Below are positions 44,600-56,096 of a stretch of DNA of 64,000 nt, piece by piece (the first letter of the stretch is position 1; the number at the start of each line of letters is the position of its first letter). A program made the position numbers and the translations under genes. The stretch is from Adiantum capillus-veneris (Eukaryota; Streptophyta; Polypodiopsida; Polypodiales; Pteridaceae), in the NCBI GenBank assembly GCA_014529385.2, contig CM043952.1:62429119-62493118 (forward strand), in the 5' to 3' direction. Below the pieces are notes generated by a model. It searched no databases and had not been told where the DNA came from. It saw only the letters and a list, made by a program, of their open reading frames with translations.

Positions 44600-45613
44600 T
44601 CATAGGTTTCTCTCAGGGAGGTCGTAGGTTTCTCTCATTGGCTCCCCCGCCCCAAATCTACTACTAGGAGGCAAATGTGATGGGGTGGCTGCAAATGTCG
44701 GACCTACAGCCGTATGTGTAGAGATAGGAACCGCACTACCTCTATTCGTAGCCATTGATTCTCTGGAATGTAACGTTCCCATGGGGCTTGGCATCGAATA
44801 ATGAGGTTGATTGAAAGAATCATCTACATGAGTCCTCCCTCCGCCTGTAGTTAACGGTTTTGGCACGACAGTTGAAGGGGCTGGTCTTAGAGGGCTTGGA
44901 GTGACATAGTACTGGTCAAGTGGTCCCCCAAAGTACGTATATCCTTCCAATTCTTTTTTATCGATTGCTGCATATCGTCTTCCATACTTGTCGTAAGCTG
45001 CAATTTTCGTTTCCGCTCCTTCTGTGTAGGTGAAGACATAAAGTCTTTTCCGCTCAATCATCTCTCCGATAGGGTTCCTCGCATCTATAATAGAGATCTA
45101 GCTCTCCGTTATTATACTTGTATAACCCCAAGTAGACATTATCCGTGTTGATTCTCAACGTTTCGTTTTCTCGCCTTAATCTCGCATTAGGTAAGCTCAT
45201 TGTTGGTGCCTTTTCCTCATGTTCCTCGTCTATTTTGGCTTTTGTGCCCATCAATCCCCACTTGTCTACAATGTTAGGATTCAGGACTACCAAATACATG
45301 ATACCCTCGTCATCTAGGTACCTGTCTCCGCTATAGCTTATAGGCACTAAGTCCCTGAACTCACTTGGTATATCTTCCATTTTCACACAGTAGCAGTCCA
45401 TACCATCATTGTATATCTTGGCACCTTGCTTGTTGTCATATTGATACCTGATGAACAATAGCTTTAGTGTGGCCGAGGGGTCCAATGGTCTTGCTGCCAT
45501 GTTTTCTCTTCCGTTTAGTTTTATTTGTCCCAAGTGTTCTGTGAAATACTCGGAAGATTTCTCTGAAGAAGTGTCGGAGATGACTTCTTCAAGGATCGGC
45601 TCTAACGGTCGCA
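44600..45613 (-). pseudogene. Element B gag N-terminal extension
   Basis: Two overlapping frames (45613-45054 and 45061-44600) encode the part of gag before the capsid domain: an acidic start (RPLEPILEEVISDTSSEKSS), a beta-rich stretch with many Tyr (LKLLFIRYQYDNKQGAKIYN, VYLGLYKYNNGELDLYYRC, RLYVFTYTEGAETKIAAYDK), then a Pro/Ser-rich linker. I do not recognise this domain. Frameshifts near 45057 and 44590 break it. The first 33 codons lie at 58342-58441 on the other side of element A, in phase across one copy of CTATC. Confidence 0.75.
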
Positions 45614-45618
45614 CTATC
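45614..45618. repeat. Left target duplication of element A (CTATC)
   Basis: CTATC is perfectly repeated at 58342-58346 outside the 3' LTR. Confidence 0.95.
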
Positions 45619-46206
45619 TGTTAACCCTCACGGCTCACGAACATCCTATTACCTACGACGGACGTTGTAACCTACGGCGGACATTGTATTATTTATTTGG
45701 TAGAGTCAGGTACCGGTGTTGGTCCAATAGGAAAAGGGTAAGAGTGATCGCCGACGAGAGGCGCACTCTAACTGAAACATTCAAGGGATTAGTTGGCTAA
45801 GCATGGGCGCCCAAGTGTGAATGGGGCGAGCTCATATAAAAGTCAACTAAACCTAAAATTCACTCATTCTCTCATTTGTGCAATAGAAGAGTGCTCTTGC
45901 TCCATCTCCATCTTCTTCTTCTTCATCTCCTTGTGTGTGTGTGTATACGTGAGAGAGAGAGAGAGTGCGATGGAGCATTGCAACGACGGCACGGCGGTGG
46001 TGAAGCGGTTGAGCGCGGCGTAGCGGCGTCTCCTTCTTCTTCGCGGCGAGGAATCCTCCACAAAGCAAGCGTAGAGCGGTGAGTGACACACCATCGCCTT
46101 CTTTGAGCTTACTAGTTTAGGCTTGTTGTGTGCTTGGAGCCATTTGTGGCTCGCACACGGTGTATCAGCAAGTTCCTTGAATTGACACGTGCGACATACA
46201 CGCACA
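45619..46206 (+). repeat. Element A 5' LTR
   Basis: 588 bp, TGTTAACCCTCACGGCTCAC...GCGACATACACGCACA. TATA box CATATAAAAG at 45832-45841; short (GT)n and (GA)n runs at 45930-45964. Length differs from the 3' LTR mainly in these runs. Confidence 0.95.
45832..45841 (+). promoter_or_regulatory. Element A LTR TATA box
   Basis: TCATATAAAA in U3, conserved in the 3' LTR and in the LTR of element F; expected to set the start of the genomic transcript roughly 30 bases downstream. Confidence 0.7.
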
Positions 46207-46210
46207 TTTT

Positions 46211-46228
46211 TGGCGCCGCTGCCAGGGA
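46211..46228 (+). promoter_or_regulatory. Element A primer binding site (tRNA-Asp type)
   Basis: TGGCGCCGCTGCCAGGGA lies four bases inside the 5' LTR and is close to the complement of the 3' end of plant tRNA-Asp, the primer usual for Athila elements. Confidence 0.8.
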
Positions 46229-46970
46229 ATGCCGTGCATTAAGCTCGAGTAGCACTCTTTGCTTCTCCGTGGTGCAACTTCAATCATAGGAAAGGTAGGG
46301 AAGGAGTGTGTGTGTGTTGAGAAGAGGGATTTGGTGTTATATTGTGTGTGTTTTTTGTTAATGGAGTTTTCAAAGGTACTGTGTTTATTCTCTGTGTATT
46401 AAGGTAGTTAGTTTTCTTTGTTAATGGAGATTTCAAAGGTTCTGTGTTTATTCTCTGTGTATTAAGGTAGTTAGTTTTCTGTGTACAGTAAGTAGGAAGT
46501 AGATTAGTGAGAGTTAATAGAGTGTGTTAGTGTGTAAGAGTAAGTGTATAAGTTAGAAGTAGGTAGATAGAGTGTGTGTGTGCTCTCGCGCAAGCCGCGG
46601 CGACCTTATCCTTTTTTTTAAAAAAAATTAAATAAAAACAATTTAAAGGTAGGACCGGGATCGAGAATATCTCCCAGACCCAAGCCGAAGCTCACGCTCA
46701 GGCCTAGGCCTCAGTCGCCTTTTAAAAAAACGAATTTTAGCTTCACACATAGCTAAAAATCGATTTTTTGAGGACCAACAGAACGTCAGATACCAGAAAA
46801 TTGTGTTGTAAAGCACACAGCGACCCTCTAAGTGATACGCTCGTTTTGAGCTATCACACACTTTAATCAAAAAAATCAAACATTCAAAAAACATCAAAAA
46901 CAAGAAAAAATCAAGTAGAAAACGGGGTGCAAAACACCCACAAAACAAAGCAAGTAACCTTTGAGGGTAC
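46229..46970 (+). other. Element A leader with 63-bp tandem duplication
   Basis: Untranslated leader between primer site and gag. A 63-bp unit starting TTAATGGAG is repeated at 46358 and 46421 with few changes. An A/T-homopolymer stretch lies at 46611-46640. No ORF. Confidence 0.7.
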
Positions 46971-49900
46971 TTGCCGACACTTGTAGGGCACCCAAAGCAC
47001 ATGTATCTACGCTCTGGTCATGTGCTAGAGTCCGAACAACTAGCAAGTGCTTCGATTTACGGGGGTACTCACTATCCTTCCACGCTAGGGTCTACGCCCT
47101 CGGCGGGGACCCAAGCTAGTGTAACTCAAGACCCAAATATAGCGGCTAGCGACTCTTCCTCTGACTACGATATTATGGAAGAGCATCTTACACAAAGCCC
47201 CGAGGGAACAAATGAAACCATGCCTAGCTGGGCCCAACAACCTGGAACTAGTGTTTTTAGCCGTTTGATGGAAACTTTTAGTAGAGCTACGCGCTCTGAA
47301 CCTACGGCTAGTGAAGTAAACGAAGGGGGTGGGAAAGTAGAATCACCATTCACATCTCCTGTAGATCCCACACTCCCTCAGAGTGTCCACGTGGACATTC
47401 TACCTACCTCATTTAATGAGGGCCCTACCGAGCTACCATCTTCCAAAGTCGCCTCTAAGGTAGCGGTGACTAAAAGTCAAAACACGGGAAGCAACATTGC
47501 ATCCACCTCACGGCAACCCTCTAGTACACCAAGTTTGGACGGGGTATTTCTCAATGAAAATTGGGAATATGACCTACACACGAAGACTTTGACCGACCTA
47601 TACATGGGCTAAACATACCATGTGGGTTGGTTAGAAGTTATACAATCCACATCTAGTGCCACTAGTCTAGAGGAACAACAACACATGATCTGCAATGTCA
47701 TCCATAGGATTATCCAGTCCGAGAGGCAAAATCGAGGAATAAACATACCTTCGACAGGTCCTATACGATTTTTAGACACGGGCAAAGGGAAACAACCCAC
47801 TCTATCACAAATGGAGACTCCCCCAGTGAGTCCCATCGATCCCCCATATGTTGTTTTGCCAGGGGTCTCAATGCAATCTGAGCCCACAAGTGATAGATTT
47901 ACTTTTCCAAGTCTAGCTCATCTTTCCCTGGATGACACCATGAATACCATGCCTACCCCAATGATGGGCATGCCAAGAAACACACCATGGACCTCGTTTG
48001 TTAGTAAAGCATCGCTACATGGTAGCTCAATGCCTGCAATACTACCTACAAGTTCGTACCAATCGTATGCACCTATGGGTCCAAGTACTCATGTAGTCCC
48101 TACCCCTCCCATTGTTTCAACTACCTATGCTCCACAACCACAATACACAAGTTCTTATTTCCATGGGACTATACCGGCTAGCATTAGCATGTCACATCGG
48201 ACGTCTGTTATGCCGAGGGCCACTCATATGAACTATGGACCACCACATGGCACAACATCGTACCCAACATGGAACCCAAGGGCTTCCTATGCGCCAAGCC
48301 CAATGCCAATACCTACTCCACATGTAGTCTCTGGAGCACCTTCACCCATGGTGCCTGCTCACTTAGGTGACTTGGCAACATTTGCTCAAGCTATTGGTCG
48401 ATCTATTGCTGAGAATATGCGTAACACGCCTGATAGAGAGCCTAGAAGTAAGGCAGTACAAATAGCCAAGCTCACACAAAAATTTAGTGGAGATGGGGAT
48501 GTGAGAAAGCATATCGAAGTGTTTGAACAAATATGCGATTCTCTAGGAGAACACAATGACCTACATAAGAGCAATGCTTTAAGCCTAACCTTAAGTGGAA
48601 AGGCTGGGGATTGGTATAGAACCCTAAGGGTGGAAGAAAAAATGATTTACCCTACTCTTAGGAGACTGTTCTTAAAAGAATACATACGAGAGGGAGTACT
48701 TTGGGGTGTAGCCTCTCAGCTCCAGAAATCCCAACGAGAGGAAGGAGAGTCGGTGAGAGACTTTATAAGTCGCTTGAAGCATTTGAATTCTCGTTGTAAT
48801 CCAAATGAGCGCTTCAACAATAACCAATTGCTTGATAGATTCATTAGGGGATTACGACATGAGGATATCTACAATGGCCTAGTCATTAGAGGTATCACCA
48901 CTTGGGAAGCAGTCACCACCAATGCAATCCAATTGGAGGATAATTTAATGATTCAAGGAGAAAGAGTGTCTGTTGAGTCTAAATCTATTAGCTCACCAGC
49001 ATCAGGGCATCAACCAATGACCCTAAAGCCTATTGCTAAGGAGCTAAAGAGATCTGAGATGACTTTAGCAGATCTCACCAAGGCTATTCAAGAGAGTCTT
49101 AGAGACAATCGTGCTCCGCAAAACAATCATATGTATCCAAGAAGGGAGCAGCAATGGTGCTCAATATGCTATGGACCGCATAGTACCAGTGAATGCCCTA
49201 CTTTTAGAGTAAAATTCAATGGGAACTGCAATGCATGTGGAAGGTATGGTCATCATCAAGCTAAGGATTGCATAGTATTTAAGCGCGCAATGGCCAATAA
49301 ACCAACCTTAGCATGGACAGACACACCTCGAGCGCCTGCATTGATTGAAGTTAGCGAGGAGCCATCACCAAGTACACCCGTGGTACCAGTAAACGTACTC
49401 ACACGATCGATGCTCCAAAAACAAAATTATATTCTTGAGAAAAGAGACACGGCATCAATTGCCCAATCTCAGAAAAAGAAGAAAACACGAAGAAAGAGAT
49501 CGCAAAAAGCAACGAAGTCAGAACCCAGTTCAAAGACCAACATAGGGACTGGTGATGACCCCGTATATATGAACGACACTGAAGAAGATTCTGATTCAGG
49601 TGAAACCGTGGAGACCAAAATGACCACTAACATAGAAACCAACAAGGAAGATCTTCATGAGCCACAATGGCCAGGATCCAAAAAGAAGATAGGAACTTAT
49701 CCAAACCCTACAGAGGAGATTGAGCGAGTCAAGCATTTAAGGAGTTTGGTAGAAGATACCCAAAGGGATCTAGAACCAGCACCTAGGAAGATCCAGATTA
49801 CAGACACCGTGTTCCCTATGCAACAACAACCTCACCAAGTCCATAGACCCTTGGACATACCTATTGTCATCCAAGAAGAAAGTGACTTAAAGTCATGGGA

Positions 49901-50666
49901 AAGTGGGCGTACTCACTTCTTGATGGAAAGAATGTTTACAGAGGGACTACCTGATCCTATCAAAGAAATGGAGATCCCATCTTCCCCACGTCAAGGGACT
50001 CAAGGCCAAAAGGTGCCGTTAAACATTGCCAAATTGATGGATTTCATGTCTTTAGAAGTTAGAACCACCATCATGTCCAAACTATATAAAGACCCCGAGC
50101 TAGTCTCAGCTCTTCGAGCCTTCCTCAATGGAGAACTGAAGTTTGGGCTACCACAATTTGTACAGATGGATGGAGCTAGGGAGATGCCAATAGAGGAGGA
50201 ACACTTAGATCCACAACCCAACCTAGATGAGAACCTTGTTATAGAAATACATGTTAACAAGTTGGGACAATACTTTGAGGGTGATGAATCCAATGCGACC
50301 ATACCAATCATTACTAAGGGATTAACTATGAAGGGAATCCTTGATGGTGGCGTTTGGGTTAGCATTGTGACTAAAAATTGTTGGCAAACTATGGGAAGAC
50401 CTCACCTTGTGACCACAACCATAGTAGTGAAGATGGCCAATGGGTCTATTGTTAAACCTATTGGGATGCTAGAAGATCTCAAGTTTAAGGTCTTTGGACA
50501 TAAAATAAGGATTACCTTTATTGTTATGGATTTCTCCAAACACACTATGGCATCGGAGATGATCTTAGGACGTCCTTTCATGAGGGAAGCAAAAATGGTG
50601 CATGATTGGTCTAAAAACCATATCTACTTGCAGTTCCAAGATTCTGTCATTCAAGTGATCTTGTGA
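46971..50666 (+). pseudogene. Element A gag and protease
   Basis: The likely start is ATG 47001 (MYLRSGHVLES), as in the gag start of B (MFLRSGK). An in-frame TAA at 47610-47612 interrupts; the same frame then runs to 50666. Parts: Ser/Pro/Thr-rich N-terminus with many Met and Tyr; capsid domain around 48480-48960 (LSGKAGDWYRTLRVEEKMIY, RDFISRLKHLNSRCNP); knuckles CSICYGPHSTSEC and CNACGRYGHHQAKDC near 49160-49270; basic linker; retropepsin near 50330-50640 with ILDGGVW (50343-50354), KMANGSIVKPIG and MILGRPFM. The catalytic D-(S/T)-G is D-G-G here, so the protease is probably inactive. The TGA at 50664-50666 ends the frame. Confidence 0.85.
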
Positions 50667-50789
50667 CGGGTCGAGCACATCCTCTAGGAAACAGGTTTAT
50701 AATTGATCATAGATCTAACACCACAGTTCACTCGACCCCATTGCAGTATTGTTACACTTGTAAAGCAATGATGTTGGGGAAGATTCTCC

Positions 50790-51894
50790 TTATATGGATA
50801 TACTACCTGGGATGACTGAGTCGGACAATGTGGATTGGGTCCACCTAGGAGCAACCATAGACACTTGGGGAAATAGGGGGATGACCTGGGTAACACCTGA
50901 GGGGGATGAAATACCACCACTTGTACCCTTAAACATGCTAGAAGCAATGCATATAGCTTCTGAAGATCTACAAGATGAAAGTTTGACTGGCATTGAAACC
51001 AGTAGCGCCTCACAAGACTATAGCCCACACGATTTGGGGTCAGAATCATCAATTGACTTTGACTCTGAGGATGAAGAATCTGAGTTAAATCTTAGTGCAA
51101 ATGTGGGCACAACCCATTCAGGGCCCAGTGGTAACCTAGATGATAATCTATCGAAGGGAGCAGAAGACACAAGTAGTGATTCATCTAGTGAGTCTTCACT
51201 AGAAATCGACCGTAATCAAGAATTAAACAAGAAGAGTAAGAGATATAAGAGGTGACGACATCGAGCAAATGTGCGTGCTAAAATAAATGAAAAGAAATCT
51301 ATCGCAAAATGGCTTAATTATATAGGGGCATGTGATGCTCATCGAAAGTTGGTAGATAACTGGGGTGAATACCTTCAAAGCATTATGTGGTGTAGTCCAC
51401 AACCCATTGACATCGCACAACTAGAGGCTACAGATAAGCCAAAGTTGAGCCGTACCATAAGGTGACGACAAAATCTAGAGTTAGCTCAACAACAAAAGGA
51501 ATCAGAAGTTAAATCACAGTCCACAGAACAACAGGACCCCACAGACTTACACCCTGCACCTGAACATTTCAAATGCTATACCACAGAGGAACGTAAGGTT
51601 GTGTATACAAAGGCTCAAAGAAAACATATCGATGGGAGCAATGGAGTCTATGATGGTCCAGTGATAGTTAAGGAAATAGAGTTAGCAGACCCAGGAGAAG
51701 AGTCTAAACGTGTTTTCATTGCCCAAAATCTGACCGAGACTGAGGAGTGTGTACTTAAAGAACTTCTCAAGGAATTCAGGGATATATTTGCCTGGACTTA
51801 TCATGATATGAAAGGTGTTCCAGATTCCGTGGTGCAACACACAATCCCTATAATAGCATGGCTAAACCAGTTCAGCAATGACTCTACCCAATGA
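50790..51894 (+). pseudogene. Element A protease-RT linker and RT start
   Basis: One frame with TGA codons at 51253-51255 and 51463-51465, each in a ...AGGTGACGACA context that fits CGA to TGA. It starts with LPGMTESDNVDWVHLGATID, shared with element F, then an acidic Ser/Asp/Glu stretch, a basic stretch, and the RT N-terminus with YDGPVIVKEIELADPGEESK, ECVLKELLKEFRDIFAWTYH and DMKGVPDSVVQHTIP. A frameshift near 51855 ends it. The linker domain is not recognised. Confidence 0.8.
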
Positions 51895-52781
51895 ATCCTA
51901 AATATGCAAAAATCGTTCAAGAAGAGATTGAAAAGCTTGTGGAATGCGGATTCATATACTCAGAATGGGTGTCTCCAATAGTGATTGTGCCAAAGAAGAA
52001 TGGGAAACTCAGAGTGTGAGTGGATCTCAAGAAGGTCAATGCCGCCACTAGGAGGGACCATTACCCCTTGCCATATTCAGAACATGTGCTTGAAAGAGTT
52101 GCAGGGAAGGAAGCTTATAGCTTTTTAGATGGGTACTTTGGCTACAATCAAATCACAATTGCGCTGGAGGACCAAGCTAAAACAGCCTTTATAACCGAAT
52201 TTGGAGTGTTCGCATTTCGTGTTATGGCTTTTGGCTTAACCAATGCCCCGGCTACCTTTCAAAGATTAATAAACACTCCTTTTAGAGAATATTTGAAGGA
52301 GTTTTGTGAAGCTTTCTTAGATCACCTTTGTGTTTATTCCTCTTGGAAAGAACATCTATCATGCTTACGAAAAGTGTTTGAGAAGTGTAGATTGTATCGT
52401 ATCTCCTTAAACCCTTTCAAATGCCAATTTTGGGTTAAACATGGAGTCATTTTAGGGCATATAGTGTCCAAAAATGGGATTTCCATAGATGAGAGCAAAA
52501 TTAAAGCCATTGATGAATTACCACCACCTACAAACTATAAAGGAGTTCAAAGGTTCATGGGCCATGTTGGTTATTACCAACTATTTATTTTAAACTTTGC
52601 CGAGATAGCTCGACCTTTGTACAAGCTTCTTATTGAGTTCCAATGGACTACGGAGTGTGACCATGCTTATGAGTCATTGAAAAAGACCTCGACTAGCGCT
52701 CCTATTCTACGAGTGCCCGATTGGAATGTAATTTTTATGTGCATATTGATGCATCGAACTTTGCTATTGGGTGTGTTCTAG
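51895..52781 (+). pseudogene. Element A reverse transcriptase
   Basis: RT motifs in order: WVSPIVIVPKKNGKLRV, TGA at 52017-52019 in place of the next Cys codon, DLKKVNAATRRDHYPLP, YSFLDGYFGYNQITIALEDQ, FRVMAFGLTNAPATFQRLIN, then FLDH at 52314-52325 in the position of the catalytic YMDD. The second catalytic Asp is replaced by His, so polymerase activity would be lost. KCQFWVKHGVILGHIVSKNG and the connection region follow. The frame shifts near 52740. Confidence 0.9.
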
Positions 52782-54115
52782 CTCAACCAGGAGAACATAA
52801 ACTGGACTACCCCATTAGCTTTGCAAGTCATCAGTTGAATGATGCCGAAAGAAACTACACCACTACAGAGCAAGAAGGTTTAGGTATGATTTATGCAGTG
52901 AAGAAATTTCGCTACTACCTTCTAGCCAACAAGTTTGTGTTCTATGTTGATCATCAAGCCTTGTTGTATCTAGTAAATAAACCTTGTTCCACGGGAAGAA
53001 TTACACGATGGTTGCTAATTCTTCTTGAGTTTGATTTTACCATTGTGGTGAGACCTGGTAAAAGACATGTCATGGCGGATCATTTGTCTCGCATACCCAA
53101 TGGTGAAGCCCCTACTGGAGTCGATGATGAATTACCCGATACTTCTCTATTCCTAGTCGAAACCATACCTGAATGGAGTGAGAATATTGTGAACTTTTTA
53201 ATTAATGGTTTTCCACCCAAAGAGCTTCATAAGGACATAGCTCAAAAACTGTTAAAAGAATGTGAACCTTACTCTCTCATTGCAGGAACTCTCTACAGGC
53301 TAGGGAAGGACGATATTCTAAGACGTTGTGCCCGTGAGGATGAGTATTTGTACATACTGCAAGAAGCCCACATGGGTATAGTCGGAGGACATTTCTCGGG
53401 GGAACTAACAGCTAGAAAGGTGTTGCAATCAGGCTATTGGTGGCCAACCTTATTTAAGGATGCATCACTTTTTGCAAAAGGATGTGATGAATGCCAACGT
53501 TACAAGATCACACAACAAAAGGATAGGATGCCCTTACATCCCGTTAAAGTGACTCAACCATTTGAAAAATGGGGTTTGGACTTTGTAGGTCCAATTAGTC
53601 CGGCAGCTCGTAGCACTCAATCTCGATATATAATCGTTGCCACTGACTATGTGACAAAGTGGGCAGAAGCCAGGGTGACACGTAAGGCCGATGCAAGGTC
53701 AACTGCCAAGTTTCTCTTTGAGAACATTATTACAAGATTTGGTTGTCCCTTTGAGATTGTGAGTGACAATGGTACTCATTTTATAAATGGAGTAATCAAA
53801 GAACTCACTACTAACTTCATGATAGCCCACCATAAGTCCACACCTTATTATCCGCAAGCAAATGGCCAAGCTGAGAGCACCAATAAAACCTTAATCTCTA
53901 TCTTAACCAAAACGGTGGAAGCTCATCGCACAGATTGGGATTTAAAGTTAACTTCAGCTTTATGGGCTTATCGTACTGCATATAAAGTTGCCATTAATTG
54001 CACACCATTCAAGATGGTGTATAGCCAAGAAGCGGTTATGCCATGGGAGTTTGTCGTTCCTAGTCTTCGAGTAGCTTTTCAAGAAGGTTGGGATGGTAAC
54101 CCCTTAGTTGAGTGA
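52721..54115 (+). pseudogene. Element A RNase H and integrase
   Basis: 464 residues. RNase H: HIDASNFAIGCVLAQPGEH, TTTEQEGLGMIYAVKKFRYY, YVDHQALLYLVNKPC and MADHLSRIP; the acidic residues are present. Integrase: one zinc module (PEWSENIV ... LQEAHMGIVGGH ... CDECQ), WGLDFVGPISPAA, core with VATDYVTKWAE, IVSDNGTHFINGV and ANGQAESTN (DDE intact), CTPFKMVYSQEAVMP. A TGA at 54113-54115 interrupts the C-terminal part, which goes on in the same frame. Confidence 0.9.
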
Positions 54116-54616
54116 TTATATATCCTTGAAAGGCTAGATGAAGAGAGGTAATTAGCTTTGCAAAATGCACTTGTGGAGAAAGATAGGAGGAAGAAATGGT
54201 TTGACCGTCATCTAAAGAACAAAGATATCAATGTTGGTGATAAAGTCCTTATGTATGGAGTGCGTAACAAAAAGAAAAAGTTGAAATATGCGGGAAAAGG
54301 ACCATATAGAGTATGTGAGATCACCCCACAAGGAACCATTCGTGTGGAGACTCTTGATGGAGTTGAAACCGTTGGATTTCTCAATGGGAGAAAATTTAAA
54401 AGATACTATGATCCTTTAAGCCAAGAGGAGTTGCGTGCCATCCATACAAAAAAGGCAGCCAAGGCACAAATAGAATTGAAGAAGATACAAGCTCAAGCTA
54501 AGGCTAAGGAGCGACAACAACGTATAAGACAAAAACGAGAGGCTAACCTTGGAGTCACACATGCATTCCACGTTGAAATCGACGAGGATTGGTTGGACTC
54601 TGACACACCTCTATGA
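54116..54616 (+). pseudogene. Element A integrase C-terminus and basic linker
   Basis: Same frame as integrase, broken by a TAA at 54149-54151. It reads WFDRHLKNKDINVGDKVLMY, GKGPYRVCEITPQGTIRVET and NGRKFKRYYDPLSQEEL (the GPY/F-type C-terminal module), then a Lys/Gln/Ala-rich helix (IELKKIQAQAKAKERQQRIR). It ends in a TGA at 54614-54616. Similarity in B (KKYNIPLTTEML, then KKTKAQAQEV) shows this linker is an ancestral part of the polyprotein. Confidence 0.8.
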
Positions 54617-55786
54617 TACCCTATTGAGTTAAATAGTGCCTATGGAAAAGTGCTATATAACGCCTTATTGGACACGGGTGCTAAATATAATCTACTATCA
54701 TATGGGGTGTGGTGTCAGTTAGGGAAGCCACCTCTATCTGAGAGTATTATCCAAGTCAAGGGTGTCAACAAGAAAAAAACTACGGTTTTTGGAATCTGGC
54801 ACACTTCTGTCAGTTATGACAATGGGGTTGTAGCTCAAGACTTTTTGTTCATGCCTCCTGGAACTATGGAGGGTAATATAAACCTAGGACGCACGTGGAT
54901 GATAGCCACCAAATGCACTATTGATTGGGGGACTGGGGGTGTCACAACGCAAAAACCAACTCTTATCCCTACCACTCAAGCCATAGTCCCTGAGATATTG
55001 CCTAAGGAAATAAAACCCAAGACATTGCATGTCCAGGAGGTTGAACCATACGTCCCCATAGCCCAACTCTCTAGAGCTTCAACTGATGTAGTTGAAAGAA
55101 AACTTGAGACACACAAGAACCATCTTAATATAACAAAAAAAACATACAAGTGGGTCCTTAAAGCTTCTTTAGTAACCATGGCTGATGCTGAAAAACGAAA
55201 GCCTCGTAAGAAACGTCCCCCTCACTCCAAGAAATGTAAAGAAACATTGCATTGGATTCCTAAACAACTATTGGAAGCCCAAGGATACTATGAAGGAAAT
55301 GATCAAATCTGGGTGCTCGAACGTAAATTGTACTCTTACCTGTCACCTGGCCCATGTAAACCCAATCCTGTGGCTCCAAAACAAATTGAAAATCGTGGAA
55401 AGGAAAAAATCACGGAATGCGATACACATGCTCCAGAGCTAGTTTGGGTACCAAAGAAAGAACGATTTGTTCCACCTAGCTCAAGAACAGGGAAAGCAAA
55501 TGAAGCTTGTTGCTCTTCATGTAGTTCCTATACGGAAATAGAAGCTTCGACACAACCTCCACCTACCATTGTACATATCCATACAAGCAAGAAAGAGTTT
55601 GCACCTCCCGTTGTAGGTTCACCACCTACAACAATGTTGCAAATAAAATCATGGGAGAGTACCTTACCACCCTTGCAACTAGATGAAACACATAGGGCGA
55701 TCGAAAACTATTGGTTAAAGCCTTCACCCATAACAACTTGGAACAATTGGTTTCAAAAGGTGACAACATCATTCCAAAAGGTATGA
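54617..55786 (+). pseudogene. Element A second retropepsin-like domain and W-x-P-K tail
   Basis: Still in the integrase frame. The domain starts at VLYNALLDTGAKYNLLS (DTGA at 54671-54682), goes on with VKGVNKKKTTVFGIWHTSVS, VVAQDFLFMPPG and NLGRTWM, which fits the strand order of retropepsins with an LG motif near the end. A tail of about 270 residues follows with tryptophan motifs YKWVLK, LHWIPK, QIWVLE and LVWVPK in a Lys/Pro-rich context, and a conserved end SWESTLPPLQLDE ... NNWFQKV. The stop at 55784-55786 lies 8 bases before the internal purine tract. The same layout occurs in element B (31649-30411), in F only the tail. It could be a second protease or a structural copy; not named in the families I know. 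Confidence 0.75.
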
Positions 55787-55793
55787 TCTACCC

Positions 55794-55807
55794 AAGGAAG
55801 GGGGGAG
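55794..55807 (+). promoter_or_regulatory. Element A internal polypurine tract
   Basis: AAGGAAGGGGGGAG, then TGTTTGTTGACA: this looks like a purine tract plus LTR start, but the real LTR begins 1.9 kb later. The core equals the terminal tract of B. Confidence 0.7.
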
Positions 55808-55886
55808 TGTTTGTTGACATCCATCATTCACTTGCTTCCCTCTCAACCTTCCTCCCTGACCTCTCAATCTCCAATCCTAGGGAATG

Positions 55887-55899
55887 TATATATAAAGCC
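55887..55899 (+). promoter_or_regulatory. Internal TATA box of element A
   Basis: TATATATAAAGCC about 80 bases behind the internal purine tract and about 200 bases before ORF3. Conserved in element F (6323-6333) even though ORF3 is gone there. Confidence 0.5.
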
Positions 55900-56096
55900 T
55901 TATAGTAGTTCTAGCAAACAAACAAAAAAAGATTTTATTTTTATTTTTTTAAAGTAAAAGAGCAAGAGCGACTAGCAACGAGAGAGCACCCTATCAGATC
56001 CTACACATAAGTCTAAATTCACCATGTCACATCAAGCAACACACAAAAACAACTCATGTTTTAAAGACCTAACAAAATCTATCTGTATTCTCAGAG

